Below, one piece after another: positions 31,498 to 40,514 of a stretch of DNA of 64,000 bases. The DNA lies in contig NZ_NWTI01000014.1 of NCBI RefSeq assembly GCF_002531575.1, positions 62,001 to 126,000 on the forward strand, written 5' to 3'. Origin of the DNA: Bradyrhizobium sp. Y36. Lineage in GTDB: Bacteria; Pseudomonadota; Alphaproteobacteria; Rhizobiales; Xanthobacteraceae. Under the pieces are notes generated by a model. That model worked only from the letters and a program-made list of their open reading frames with translations, was not told where the DNA came from and made no database searches. A program made the translations under genes and the position numbers. Every line of letters starts with the position of its first letter. Within the stretch, counting starts at the first letter, position 1.

Positions 31498-33348
31498 CTA
31501 CCGCGACGCCGCCAGAGGCAGGCTGACGTGAAAGACGGCGCCCCCTGACGGCGCGTTCTCGGCCCAGATGCGGCCGCCATGCGCCTCGACGATGGTATGG
31601 GCGATCGACAGGCCGATGCCCATGCCTTGCGCCTTGGTCGTGAAGAACGGCCTGAAGATCTCCGTCACCTTCTCCGCGAGGATGCCGTCGCCGGCATCGG
31701 CGACGGAGACGAGGGCCACATTGCCGTCGGCGAGGCTGGTTCGGCCGACGACGCGGCGCCGCTTGTCCGGAAGATGGGCCACGGCATCGATACCGTTCAC
31801 GACGAGGTTCAGAATCGCCTGTTGCAGCTGAACCTTGTCGCCCTTGACGCGGATCTCCGCAGGCGAGGGCTCCGTCACGAGTTCGACATCGTGCGTCAAG
31901 GCCTGCACGGAGAGGAAACGAAACACCTCGCCGACGATCGCATTGAGGTCGAGCTCGCGCCGTTCGGTCGGGTCCCGCTTCAGAAACGAGCGTAGCCGGC
32001 TGATGATCTCGGCGGCCCGCTGATCGTCCCGCCGAATGTGCTCCAATATGTCCTCGATCTCTCCGAGGTCGGGCGCCGGATTGCGCAAGAGCTGCTGGGC
32101 CGTTTCGGCATTGATCAGGATGGCGGCGAGTGGCTGATTCAGCTCGTGGGCGAGCGAGGTGGACATCTCGCCCGCGGTGGCGCGGCGATTGAGGTGGGCG
32201 AGCTCCGACATGCGCTGACGCGCCTCGACCTCGGCCACGAAGCGCAGGCGGCGCTCGCGCAGCAGAACGGCGATCATCAGCGCCTGCATCAGAACGACGC
32301 TCGCGACGGCGGTGGCGTGCCAGTGATATTGCTCCCAGAAGGTCGGCGCACGGAAACGCACCTCGCTGCCGGACGGCAGATTGGCTTCGTCCACATTCCA
32401 GCGTTTCAGCTCCCGCCAGTCGAAGATCGGCTTCACGTTGTCCCCGCCGAAAGGCACGATGCTCGACGGCGTTTCGCCGTCGAGGATCCGCATCGCCACT
32501 TCGCCGGCTTCCCGTCCGATCAGCTCGGGCAGCAGCAGGAAGCCGCCCACACCCGACCGCCCGAGAAACGTATCGGACGTGATGATGATCGGGCGGTTGG
32601 CACGCTCGGCGATGCGTGCGAGCGCCGAGGCCGGGGAATAATAGGTGCCTTCGCCGTCGGAATACATCGCCGAGGTCAGGATCGCCGAGCGGGCAGGCAA
32701 GGCGGCAACGCGATCGCGGACCTCGCGCAGCACCGCGCCGGACAGATCGGTGACTTCGAGGTCGGGCATTGCGGCCGCAAAATCCTGCTTCCACACGCCG
32801 TAGGTCAGCGGATTCTTCCAGGCCTCGCCGACGAGGACGACACGGTTCAGGTCGGGAACGACGGCGCGGGCTGCGGCCAGCAGCTGCGCCGGTCTCACCC
32901 GTGCGAAGACCGCCGTCGTATTGGGCAGGAACAGCGCGCGCGTCTCGGGCAGATCGGGCACGAAGCCGTAGACGACGGGCGCGGCGGGCCAGATCTCCTG
33001 CTTGCGCTTCTGCAGGAATTTCGCCGATGCGACGCCGATCGAAACGATGACGTCGATCGGGCGCTGCGCATATTTGGTCTTGAGGTGGCCGACCAGACTC
33101 TCTTCGTAGTCGGGTCCCGGAAAGCGGGTGAGATCGAGGCTCTCGCCGTAGGTCACCGTGTGGCTGGTGCCGCTCTGCTTCGCGGCGGCGCGGATGCCGG
33201 CAAAGATCTCGGAATAGAAGGGCGAGCGAAAATCGGCTTCCTCCAGGACCAGGATCGAACGATGCCGCTTGTCGTCTGCCGCGATGCATTCACGCGACAG
33301 GCTCGCGAGCAGGCAAACGATCAGGATGCGCACGAGGGCGGTGATCAT
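31498..33348 (-). CDS. Sensor histidine kinase with periplasmic ABC-substrate-binding-like input domain
   Basis: A 616-residue membrane kinase. After a signal anchor (ALVRILIVCLLASLSRECIA), residues 30-320 resemble the ABC_sub_bind periplasmic fold (SILVLEEADFRSPFYSEIF, VIVSIGVASAKFLQ). One transmembrane helix is near 350-375. The H-box is MSTSLAHELNQPLAAILINA, the N-box LNLVVNGIDAV, and the G-boxes DAGDGI and GMGIGLSIAHTIVEAHGG. No response regulator lies next to it, so it is an orphan kinase. The start at 33348 is chosen to give a normal N-terminus, and longer frames exist. The ligand is unknown. Confidence 0.88.
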   Translation of the reverse strand: MITALVRILIVCLLASLSRECIAADDKRHRSILVLEEADFRSPFYSEIFAGIRAAAKQSGTSHTVTYGESLDLTRFPGPDYEESLVGHLKTKYAQRPIDVIVSIGVASAKFLQKRKQEIWPAAPVVYGFVPDLPETRALFLPNTTAVFARVRPAQLLAAARAVVPDLNRVVLVGEAWKNPLTYGVWKQDFAAAMPDLEVTDLSGAVLREVRDRVAALPARSAILTSAMYSDGEGTYYSPASALARIAERANRPIIITSDTFLGRSGVGGFLLLPELIGREAGEVAMRILDGETPSSIVPFGGDNVKPIFDWRELKRWNVDEANLPSGSEVRFRAPTFWEQYHWHATAVASVVLMQALMIAVLLRERRLRFVAEVEARQRMSELAHLNRRATAGEMSTSLAHELNQPLAAILINAETAQQLLRNPAPDLGEIEDILEHIRRDDQRAAEIISRLRSFLKRDPTERRELDLNAIVGEVFRFLSVQALTHDVELVTEPSPAEIRVKGDKVQLQQAILNLVVNGIDAVAHLPDKRRRVVGRTSLADGNVALVSVADAGDGILAEKVTEIFRPFFTTKAQGMGIGLSIAHTIVEAHGGRIWAENAPSGGAVFHVSLPLAASR

Positions 33349-33497
33349 ACGCGTTGCTGGACCGTCAGCCCCGCCTCCAGTTGCAATCGCGCCTCCTCCA
33401 TGAGGACGCACGCAAGAGCATACAAGCCGGAACTGGAGTTTCAAACGGAAGGATGCGCGTTCGCACGACCGGCGAAGCAGAGCGAGACGAAGTGCCG

Positions 33498-34076
33498 CTA
33501 CTTGAACGGATCCTGGATCGAGGGTGACGATTGCCGGATGCGGCGCACGCTCACCGGCGTGCCGTCGGAGACGAACAGCAGTTCATATTGACGGCCTTCG
33601 TTGTCGGTCGCCGAGCAGGTCACGTCGTTCACCTTCCTGGCAGCGAAGTTTCCAGTCTGGCGGCAGAGGCCAGTGGATACCTGCTCGGCCGGCACCGGCA
33701 GGCCGTCGACCTTGGGGCGGTCCTTGGAGTTGAGCAGCATGCGGTCGATCGGCAGCTCGTAGGAATTGTCGTCGGCGCGCTTGCCGTTCTCGCCGGAGAA
33801 CGACACGACGTGATTGGCGTCAGAGGGATCGTCGACCGCGACTGCGAAGTTGACCCGGCCCTTGTCGCCATGGGCGTAGGCCACCGTCTTGCAGGCGAAG
33901 GAGCGGCCGGCGACCTTGAATGTCTTGCAGTGGCCGGACATCAGCGCGAGCAGGTCGATGAAGGCAGTCTGCTGCGCCGGCGGATTGTTGACCGGGATCG
34001 GTTTGGAAGTTTCGGCAAAACAAGGACTTGCCAAGGCCAGGACCAAGGCGGCGAGGACCGGTCGGCGGAGGCGCAT
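33498..34076 (-). CDS. Secreted protein of unknown function
   Basis: A 192-residue protein with a clear signal peptide (RPVLAALVLALASPCFA). The mature part has four cysteines in two pairs (SGHCKTF and SFACKT, GLCRQ and VTCSATD) and a conserved-looking segment DVTCSATDNEGRQYELLFVS. The start is placed at 34076 because frames upstream are arginine-rich noise. No family is recognised. It lies between the orphan kinase and the TPR gene, all on the minus strand but with gaps of about 150-200 bases. Confidence 0.7.
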   Translation of the reverse strand: MRLRRPVLAALVLALASPCFAETSKPIPVNNPPAQQTAFIDLLALMSGHCKTFKVAGRSFACKTVAYAHGDKGRVNFAVAVDDPSDANHVVSFSGENGKRADDNSYELPIDRMLLNSKDRPKVDGLPVPAEQVSTGLCRQTGNFAARKVNDVTCSATDNEGRQYELLFVSDGTPVSVRRIRQSSPSIQDPFK

Positions 34077-34279
34077 CGTCAGGCTCGCGTGCCAGAGGGC
34101 CGTGGTGGCGGAAAAGTCCCGCACCATAACCATCGAACCGCAAATTGGTTGCGATCCCGTTTGTTCTGCAAGACCCGTCTGGAATACCACCGCGCCACAC
34201 CCCGACGGCGATTCGCCCAAATCGCCCCATCCGTCCGGCCGGCACTTGCCGTCAGGCCGGTGTTTTTTTCGTGGCGGAA

Positions 34280-35593
34280 TCAGCCCATCGCCGCCTGCCA
34301 GCGGCTGTCGCGCAAGGACGGGCGGCGGTGCAGGCGCGCGTCCAGCAGGGCCCGGGCGTGGGACAGCTCGCCACCGCGCATGAGAGCGACGATGTAGGTG
34401 TCCTCGATCAGCTCGCGCTGGGCGTGGCTGCCGCCGATCCGCACGACCTCGGCGAGGACAGGCGCGAGCATTTGCGCGCATGCCGCGTAGTCCTCGTCGG
34501 CGAAGGCCGCGAGCGCGCGGAAGATCGCCGGCACCACGGGGCCTGCCGGCAGCTTGCCCTCGGCCAGCCGCTGATCGATGGCCGCGAGGCGCGCGCCGAG
34601 CGCCGCGTGGTTTTGCGTCGCCGCGGCGAACAGCGCCATGTGGACGTCGGCAAAGGACAGGCTCGACTTCGGAAACAGTTTTTGCGCGCTGGCGTCGGCC
34701 TCGAGCCAGAGCGCCTTCGGCACGGCATGGCCATACGCCGACAGCCGCCACAGCAGCGAGGCGGCGTCGGTGACGACGTTGAGCGGCGGCGCCTGCGTCG
34801 CCGTGGGCTGGAGTACGTCGGCATAGATCGCGAGCGCGCGGGCCGCGTCGCCGTGCTCGAGCGCGCCGAGCGCCTGATGCCAGCGGATATGGCCGTGCAA
34901 GATGCCGGCGCGGCCGTAAGAGGGAATCCACGCCTCGACGAGACGGTCGGCCGCCTCGATCGAGCCATCCTCGAACATCGCATGCAGCACGGCGTGCGCG
35001 GCGTGGGCATTGGCCCGGCGGAGGTCGAAGCCGCGTTCGGTGACGGCGCGGCCGCGCGCGACGTCGCCATTCTCGGTCATGGCCCAGCCGGCCATGGTGA
35101 GGAACCACCAGTCCTCGCCGTAATGCTGCGCCATGCGCTCGCACAATTCGTGCCGCGCGCGGTCGTGGTCGGCCATGCCGGAGAAGGCGAACAGGCCGAA
35201 CGCGCCGAGCGGCAGCGACAGCACCAACGCGTCGCGCGGCCAGCTCTCGATATGCTTCAGAGTCGATGTGATCGCGTCTGGCAGCCGGCCCTCGATCGCA
35301 AGCGCCAGCGTCTCGACATGCGAGCGCTCACGCTCCGTGCCGCGCTTGGCGACCAGCTCGCGCGCGAGCGCTGCCTTGCCCCTGGCGAGGTCGCCCTGCT
35401 GATAGAAGGCGTGCACGCGGGCGCGGGCGATGTGGGGAAGCGCGAAGTCAGGGTCGGCGGCAATGGCGCGCTCGAGCATCTCCGCCATGCCGGTCCAGCC
35501 CGCAAGCATGAGGTCGACGCCTTCGCGATAGGCCGCCGCAGCGTCGTGAGAGGTGGTTGAGAGCGGCAGGCCGTAGCGGTCTTCGAGCGGCAT
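34280..35593 (-). CDS. Tetratricopeptide-repeat protein of the TTC38-like family
   Basis: A 437-residue, almost entirely helical protein without a signal peptide. The opening EDRYGLPLSTTSHDAAAAYR and the later GWAMTENGDVARGRAVTERG, ANAHAAHAVLHAMFEDG and GHIRWHQALGALEHGD correspond to the tetratricopeptide repeat protein 38 family. It is probably a cytoplasmic scaffold, with no known reaction. The start is only 16 bases from the stop of the aldo/keto reductase on the same strand, so the two are likely cotranscribed. Confidence 0.85.
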   Translation of the reverse strand: MPLEDRYGLPLSTTSHDAAAAYREGVDLMLAGWTGMAEMLERAIAADPDFALPHIARARVHAFYQQGDLARGKAALARELVAKRGTERERSHVETLALAIEGRLPDAITSTLKHIESWPRDALVLSLPLGAFGLFAFSGMADHDRARHELCERMAQHYGEDWWFLTMAGWAMTENGDVARGRAVTERGFDLRRANAHAAHAVLHAMFEDGSIEAADRLVEAWIPSYGRAGILHGHIRWHQALGALEHGDAARALAIYADVLQPTATQAPPLNVVTDAASLLWRLSAYGHAVPKALWLEADASAQKLFPKSSLSFADVHMALFAAATQNHAALGARLAAIDQRLAEGKLPAGPVVPAIFRALAAFADEDYAACAQMLAPVLAEVVRIGGSHAQRELIEDTYIVALMRGGELSHARALLDARLHRRPSLRDSRWQAAMG

Positions 35594-35608
35594 CGTCGTC
35601 TCCGAACT

Positions 35609-36619
35609 TCAGGCCGTCCGCGCGCGGCGGCCCTCGATCGGGTAGGCGGGGTCGTTGTAGCCCGGGGTCGAGGGATGACCCGGCACGACCAGGCGGTCGA
35701 TCAGCGCCTCGTCATCTCCGGTGAAGCGATAGTCGAGCGCGCTGATGTACCCGTCCCACTGCTCCTCTGTGCGCGGGCCGGCAACGATCGAGGAGACGAA
35801 AGCGGAGTTGAGCACCCAGGCCACCGCGAACTGGCCGGCCGTGATGCCCTTCTTCTCGGCGTGGATCTTGATCTCCTGCGCGAGCTGGAGCGATTCCGGC
35901 CGCCATTCGGTCTGCATCATGCGGGTATCGTTGCGGCCGGCGCGCGTCTCCTTGTCGGGGACGGCGTCCGGCTTGTACTTGCCGGTGAGCACGCCGCGCG
36001 CCAGCGGGCTGTAGGGCACGATGCCGAGGCCGTAATAGGAGCAGGCCGGGAAGTGCTCGACCTCGGGCATGCGGTTCATGGCGTTGTAATAGGGCTGGCT
36101 CACCGCGGGTCGGTCGATGCCGAGCCGGTCGCAGATGTTGCAGATCTCGGCGACGCGCCAGGCACGGTAGTTGGAGACGCCGAAATAGCGCACCTTGCCC
36201 GCGCGGATCAGGTCGCCCATCGCGCGCACCGTCTCCTCCAGCGGCGTCGCGTGGTCTTCCTTGTGCAGATAGTAGATGTCGATGTGATCGGTGCCGAGCC
36301 GCTTCAGGCTCTCGTCCGCCGCCTGCAGCACCCAGCGCCGCGACAGGCCGACGCGATTGGGGTCATTCCCCATGGGATTGGCGAGCTTGGTCGCGAGCAC
36401 CCAGGCATTGCGATCGCTGGCGATGGCGCGGCCGACGACCTGTTCGGATGCACCCTTGGAATAGGCGTCCGCCGTGTCGATGAAGTTGATGCCGGCGCCG
36501 CGCGCCTTGTCGATGATGCGCTTTGATGCGGCTTCATCGGTCGGCCCGCCGAACATCATGCTGCCCAGGCAGATCGGCGACACTTTCAGGCCGCTGCGGC
36601 CGAGCTGACGGTATTGCAT
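35609..36619 (-). CDS. Aldo/keto reductase
   Basis: A 336-residue NADPH-dependent AKR of the YghZ/Tas-like group. It begins MQYRQLGRSGLKVSPICLG. The catalytic Asp-Tyr pair is in FIDTADAYSKGASEQ, the Lys in WVLATKLANPMG, and the His in YYLHKEDHATPLEE. GAGG lies eight bases before the ATG at 36619. The substrate is unknown. It heads a probable two-gene unit with the TPR protein. Confidence 0.92.
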   Translation of the reverse strand: MQYRQLGRSGLKVSPICLGSMMFGGPTDEAASKRIIDKARGAGINFIDTADAYSKGASEQVVGRAIASDRNAWVLATKLANPMGNDPNRVGLSRRWVLQAADESLKRLGTDHIDIYYLHKEDHATPLEETVRAMGDLIRAGKVRYFGVSNYRAWRVAEICNICDRLGIDRPAVSQPYYNAMNRMPEVEHFPACSYYGLGIVPYSPLARGVLTGKYKPDAVPDKETRAGRNDTRMMQTEWRPESLQLAQEIKIHAEKKGITAGQFAVAWVLNSAFVSSIVAGPRTEEQWDGYISALDYRFTGDDEALIDRLVVPGHPSTPGYNDPAYPIEGRRARTA

Positions 36620-36667
36620 GGGCGGATCCTCGCTGCTTTTGGCTGGTGCAATCATAGCCGCCCAGTT

Positions 36668-36701
36668 CCGTCATTGCGAGCGCAGCGAAGCAATCCAGAG
36701 C
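36668..36701. repeat. Half-copy of a GTCATTGCGAGCGCAGCGAAGCAATCC-type repeat
   Basis: The sequence CGTCATTGCGAGCGCAGCGA followed by AGCAATCCAGAG matches one arm of a Bradyrhizobium palindromic repeat as I recall it. No complementary arm is seen, so this is a decayed or solo arm. Confidence 0.4.
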
Positions 36702-36782
36702 TGCGTCGGCACGCTCGGTGTCAAGCCGGGCGACGACAGCGGAGTGTGCGGTGAGCAACAGTGGCGTTCTCGCTGAGCAGAG

Positions 36783-37208
36783 CTATCCCGGCCCCTTCAG
36801 AATCTTGAACACGCCGTTCGCCATCACGATGCAGCGGTTGTCCACCGTCACTTCCGTGCTCATGAAGATCAGGCTGCGGGTCGAGCGGACCACGCGGGGG
36901 CGGGAGATCAGGATGTCGCCGATCTGGCCGGCCTCGACGAAATGGGTGTCGAGCTGCACGGTCGCCATGTATTCCTTGCCGGAGGTGTAGCGGGCGGTCA
37001 TGCCGCAGGTGCGGTCGGCGAAGGTCATCATCACGCCGCCCTGGACCATGCCGCGGCGGTTGTGGTGCTTGTCTTCGGTCGCGAGCGCGAACTCGTAATG
37101 ACCGTCGACCTTGCGCTCCCACAGCGGGCCGACGAGGTGCATGAAGCCGGTGGTCTCGAGGATGCTCCAGCCCTCTGATTTGAGCCTTGCGGCGGCCTTG
37201 CTCGTCAT
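36783..37208 (-). CDS. PaaI family hotdog-fold thioesterase
   Basis: A protein of about 141 residues with the PaaI/YbgC-type hotdog pattern. HHNRRGMVQGGVMMTFADRT carries the helix with the catalytic Asp region, and YMATVQLDTHFVEAGQIGD carries the later strand. Such enzymes hydrolyse acyl-CoA or acyl-ACP thioesters. The start is ambiguous: the ATG at 37208 gives a family-like N-terminus, while ATGs at 37220 and 37274 are alternatives. It is divergent from the Nudix gene, whose start is about 70 bases away. Confidence 0.85.
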   Translation of the reverse strand: MTSKAAARLKSEGWSILETTGFMHLVGPLWERKVDGHYEFALATEDKHHNRRGMVQGGVMMTFADRTCGMTARYTSGKEYMATVQLDTHFVEAGQIGDILISRPRVVRSTRSLIFMSTEVTVDNRCIVMANGVFKILKGPG

Positions 37209-37279
37209 CGCTCCGTACATCCCTCCAACGCGTCTCTCTCCTCGTTTCATCAGATGCGGTCCTGGTGTAGTCAAGCATC

Positions 37280-37906
37280 ATGAGACCTTTCGGCGATGCC
37301 ACCAGACGGAATATCGAAGCCGCCTGCGCCTCCTTCGCGCGGCTGCCTGACGCGGCCGAGCCGTCGGCGCTGAAGCGCGCGGCGGTGGTGCTGGCGCTGA
37401 CCGAATCCAGCGACGGTGACGACACGGCGTTCCTGCTCACAAGGCGCGCATCGAGCTTGCGTTCGCATCGCGGACAATGGGCGCTGCCCGGCGGACGCTG
37501 CGATGCCGGCGAGACACCAATCGAAGCGGCGCTGCGCGAGCTGGACGAAGAGCTCGCGCTCAAACTTTCGGCCGACGCGGTGCTCGGCCTGCTCGACGAT
37601 TATCCGACCCGCTCCGGCCATCTGATCACGCCGGTCGTGGTGTGGGCGGCCGACAGTGCCGCGATCAAGCCGAATCCGGACGAGGTCGCCTCGGTCCATC
37701 GCATCGCGCTCGACACGATCGAGCGCGACGAGGCCTTCGATTTCACCGCGATCCCCGAAAGCGCCCGCCGGGTGATCCGCTTCCATCACCAGATGAGCCT
37801 GATCCACGCGCCGACGGCGGCCTTGATCTACCAGTTCCGCGAGGTGCTGGCGGGGCGGCAGACCCGCGTCACCGAGCTGGAACAGCCTGTATTCGCCTGG
37901 AAGTGA
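37280..37906 (+). CDS. Nudix hydrolase of the coenzyme A pyrophosphatase type
   Basis: A 208-residue protein. The Nudix box GGRCDAGETPIEAALRELDE followed by EL fits GX5EX7REUXEEXGU. The preceding LRSHRGQWALPGG and the following LSADAVLGLLDDYPTRSGH and ITPVVVW fit the CoA-pyrophosphatase (NudL/YeaB) group, which cleaves CoA to phosphopantetheine and 3',5'-ADP. It is divergent from the PaaI thioesterase, so both may touch the acyl-CoA pool. Confidence 0.88.
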   Translation: MRPFGDATRRNIEAACASFARLPDAAEPSALKRAAVVLALTESSDGDDTAFLLTRRASSLRSHRGQWALPGGRCDAGETPIEAALRELDEELALKLSADAVLGLLDDYPTRSGHLITPVVVWAADSAAIKPNPDEVASVHRIALDTIERDEAFDFTAIPESARRVIRFHHQMSLIHAPTAALIYQFREVLAGRQTRVTELEQPVFAWK

Positions 37907-37959
37907 TGGTAAACGGCGCGTTAACGTGACGGTTACCGGATGCCTGCTAAGAGGGCGGC

Positions 37960-39174
37960 ATGCATCGATCGATTCGAAACAAATTGGCGCTGGTTCCACT
38001 CGCGCTCGTCCTGCTCGCGCCGTCCGCGCGCGGCGGCGAGGCCGACGCGCTGCCGCCGGCCGTCCGCAATGCCAACGCCCAGCTGCTGTCGCAGTTTTTC
38101 GCGCAAGGCGGCGCGTCGCCGGCCGTGCTCGAATATCGCCGCAAGCTCGCAGAGTACCAGGCGGCGCGCGCGGCCTTCGACGCCGAGGCCGGCGCCTATT
38201 GGAGCCAGATCTCGGAGAAGCGGAAAGGCCGCAACGCCAAGCGGCGCAGCGGGCAGCAGATCACGCTCGACGACTACGTGCTGGAGCATCCGCCGCTCTA
38301 TAACGGGCCGAAGAAGCCGGTGAATCCGGAGCCGGAGGAAACGCCGGACCGGCCTGCCAGGAAGCCGATCCCCGTGGTCGCCGACTTCCTGCGCGCGGCG
38401 CAGGAGCTCTACCAGTTCACGCCACAGCGCCCCTCCAGCGAGGTCGAGTTCAAGCGCGCCTATGCACGCTACGCGCTCGCCTCCGGGCTGACGCGCGATC
38501 AGGCGGTGCGGGTTTATTCGTTCGAGACCGGCGGCACCGGCAGCCACGACGTGCAGGCGGGCATCGAGCACGGCGGCAAGCGCGCGATCTCGACCGCGAT
38601 GGGCTACAACCAGCTCCTGACCACCAACAGCGTCGAGCTGCTGGCCGAGCAGGGCCACGAGCTCATTCGCGCGCTCGCCGACAAGGTGGCGCGCTCATCG
38701 GGGCCGCCGCGGCAGGCGCTCGAGCACAAGCTCGCTGTTCTCAAGAAGATGGTGACGCATGCCAAGTCCGTGCCCGACACCTGGTCGGAGCACGAGAAGA
38801 TCGGCAACACCGCGCAGGGCTGGGCCATGCACGCGATGGTGCTCGACATCGATGTCGGTCCGATGCTGCAGACCCACAAGCTGCTCACCTCGGTGCTGTT
38901 CGCCCGCGCCAAGGGCTACACCCGTCCGCTCACCGCGGCCGAGCTCGAGATGATGAACCTCACCGGCGACGGCACCGGGCTCGACATGGTGACGATGCCG
39001 CAGGCGATGCGCGAGCAGGTGCCGACCTCGAACTTCTTCCAGCGCGGCGGCTATGAGCGCAACCCGGTCGCGATCCGCCATAACACGGTGGCCAAGCTGC
39101 TGGCGGTGACGGACGACCGGATGGATTCGAACAGCGCCAAACCCGGCGCAAGGGAATTGGCGGCGGCGTTCTAG
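37960..39174 (+). CDS. Secreted protein with lysozyme-like region, function unknown
   Basis: A 404-residue protein with a signal peptide (LALVPLALVLLAPSARG). An N-terminal helical part is followed by a Lys/Arg/Pro-rich linker (PLYNGPKKPVNPEPEETPDR). A C-terminal domain around residues 150-330 contains VYSFETGGTGSHDVQAGIEH and AISTAMGYNQLL. The Glu-Thr-Gly-Gly with a later A-M-G-Y-N-Q-L-L resembles the catalytic Glu and Q-x-M/N-Y patterns of transglycosylase/lysozyme-like folds. This is inference, and no named family is recognised. It is probably periplasmic and may act on the cell wall. Confidence 0.7.
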   Translation: MHRSIRNKLALVPLALVLLAPSARGGEADALPPAVRNANAQLLSQFFAQGGASPAVLEYRRKLAEYQAARAAFDAEAGAYWSQISEKRKGRNAKRRSGQQITLDDYVLEHPPLYNGPKKPVNPEPEETPDRPARKPIPVVADFLRAAQELYQFTPQRPSSEVEFKRAYARYALASGLTRDQAVRVYSFETGGTGSHDVQAGIEHGGKRAISTAMGYNQLLTTNSVELLAEQGHELIRALADKVARSSGPPRQALEHKLAVLKKMVTHAKSVPDTWSEHEKIGNTAQGWAMHAMVLDIDVGPMLQTHKLLTSVLFARAKGYTRPLTAAELEMMNLTGDGTGLDMVTMPQAMREQVPTSNFFQRGGYERNPVAIRHNTVAKLLAVTDDRMDSNSAKPGARELAAAF

Positions 39175-39198
39175 CTCATCGCCTGCCACATCCTCCGC

Positions 39199-39302
39199 TG
39201 TCATGCCCCGGCTCGACCGGGGCATCCAGTACGCCGCGGCCTCTCGATTCAATCACCGCGGCCTCTGGAATACTGGATCACCCGCTTTCGCGGGTGATGA
39301 CA
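39199..39302. repeat. About 100-base intergenic palindromic repeat (GTCATGCCCCG...GGATCACCCGC family), copy 1
   Basis: Begins TGTCATGCCCCGGCTCGACC and ends CACCCGCTTTCGCGGGTGATG, with a central CCAGTA...TACTGG inverted pair. It has the same layout as copies at 52082-52184, 57034-57138 and 57312-57414. It lies between convergent genes and would end both transcripts in a hairpin. Confidence 0.8.
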
Positions 39303-39331
39303 CCGAGAGTGCTCCAGCTACGGCGCTGTCC

Positions 39332-39649
39332 CTACTGATCCGGCCCGAACTTGAACTTGCCGTCGCCTTCCAGATACGGGCCGCTGCGCATGTAGAGCTG
39401 GCCGTTGTGGCCGATGAAGAACAGCGTGCCCCGCGGGACCTTCTTGGCGCCCTTCAGCAGCTCGCCGGCGTTGCTGGTGCCCATCTTGTAGGAAAAGGTC
39501 TTGCCGTCCTTGTCATAGGCGTAGCCGGTGTCGGGCTTCAGCTCCCACGGCGTTGCCGGCGCTTGCGCGGCAGCGGGCCCGGCGAGGCCGCCGAGCAGCG
39601 TGACGAGGGCAATCGAAACAGGTGCAAATGTCTTCGTTGAAAATTCCAT
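39332..39649 (-). CDS. Small secreted protein, function unknown
   Basis: A 105-residue protein starting MEFSTKTFAPVSIALVTLLG with a signal peptide ending near AAA-QAP. The mature region (WELKPDTGYAYDKDGKTFSY, LLKGAKKVPRGTLFFIGHNG, QLYMRSGPY) looks like a single small beta domain. GGAGG lies eight bases before the ATG at 39649. It is known to me only as a recurrent hypothetical protein of Bradyrhizobium. It is periplasmic or extracellular by its signal peptide. Confidence 0.75.
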   Translation of the reverse strand: MEFSTKTFAPVSIALVTLLGGLAGPAAAQAPATPWELKPDTGYAYDKDGKTFSYKMGTSNAGELLKGAKKVPRGTLFFIGHNGQLYMRSGPYLEGDGKFKFGPDQ

Positions 39650-39843
39650 GATCCATCCTCCCCGCCGGCGGGGCACCGGCCTTGAACAAATCACGAACGG
39701 TGCGTCCGGGTCAATTTGAGAAAGCGCCGCAGCGCATCACGTCTTGCCCAGCAGTTTGTGATTTTCCCCGCGTCCCCTCGCGACTATGTTCCGCTTTCCG
39801 TCTAGAACGCAACTCGACAAAATTATTGGTAGGGATGATTCGG

Positions 39844-40323
39844 ATGCGCCACGTGATTAAACTCTGCTGGGCTGCTGCATTGTCGTTGACGGCGCTGGCG
39901 CCGGCCGCTCGGGCCGATGACTACCAGCTCAGCCACAACCAGCGCATTTCGTGCAGCCGCGGCCTTGCCCCGGGCAAGCTGAACACGGCGACCTGCAAGT
40001 CCTACACCTATCTCTTCAACACCAGGACCTCGGAATATTTCCGCTGCCAGGTTTCGCTGGCGCTGACCCGCGACAACAAGGAAGTCATCAACGTCCAGAC
40101 CGATGGCGGCTGCACCAAGAAGCCGCGCATCTTCGAGACCGACGGCCATTACGATTTCGACGCCACCGAGACCGAGCCGCCGAACACCAACTCGTTCTTC
40201 GGGCCCGGCGGCTATTCGATCTGGGCCGCCGACGTGACCGCGCAGAAGGTGCGCGGCTGCATCACCATCTCCTCGGGCCTCGGCTCCGATATCTCCAAGT
40301 GCCTGGACATGACGTTCCAGTAA
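39844..40323 (+). CDS. Secreted protein with paired cysteines, function unknown
   Basis: A protein of about 159 residues starting MRHVIKLCWAAALSLTALAP, with a signal peptide ending ARA-DDY. The mature part carries six cysteines (RISCSRGLA, TATCKSY, FRCQVS, GGCTKK, RGCITIS, SKCLDM) and aromatic beta-strand-like stretches, consistent with a disulfide-bonded periplasmic domain. An ATG three codons earlier (39835) is an alternative start. The gene precedes the TAXI binding protein by 190 bases, but the two are probably separate units. Confidence 0.7.
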   Translation: MRHVIKLCWAAALSLTALAPAARADDYQLSHNQRISCSRGLAPGKLNTATCKSYTYLFNTRTSEYFRCQVSLALTRDNKEVINVQTDGGCTKKPRIFETDGHYDFDATETEPPNTNSFFGPGGYSIWAADVTAQKVRGCITISSGLGSDISKCLDMTFQ

Positions 40324-40514
40324 ACGGCTGGCGCGTCCGACCCGATGTCCGGACGTGCTTCAGATCCGACTGCGCCACGTCGCCGCAGCCGCCGGGTTCC
40401 CGAATAATCGAGCCGGAACGGCCATTTCCCGCAGTTCTGTTTTGTCTATTGGATGGGTTGACCCGCATCCCTCATCCGGCCAATTTCGCCGCCGGTTTGG
40501 GGAGAACAACAACC

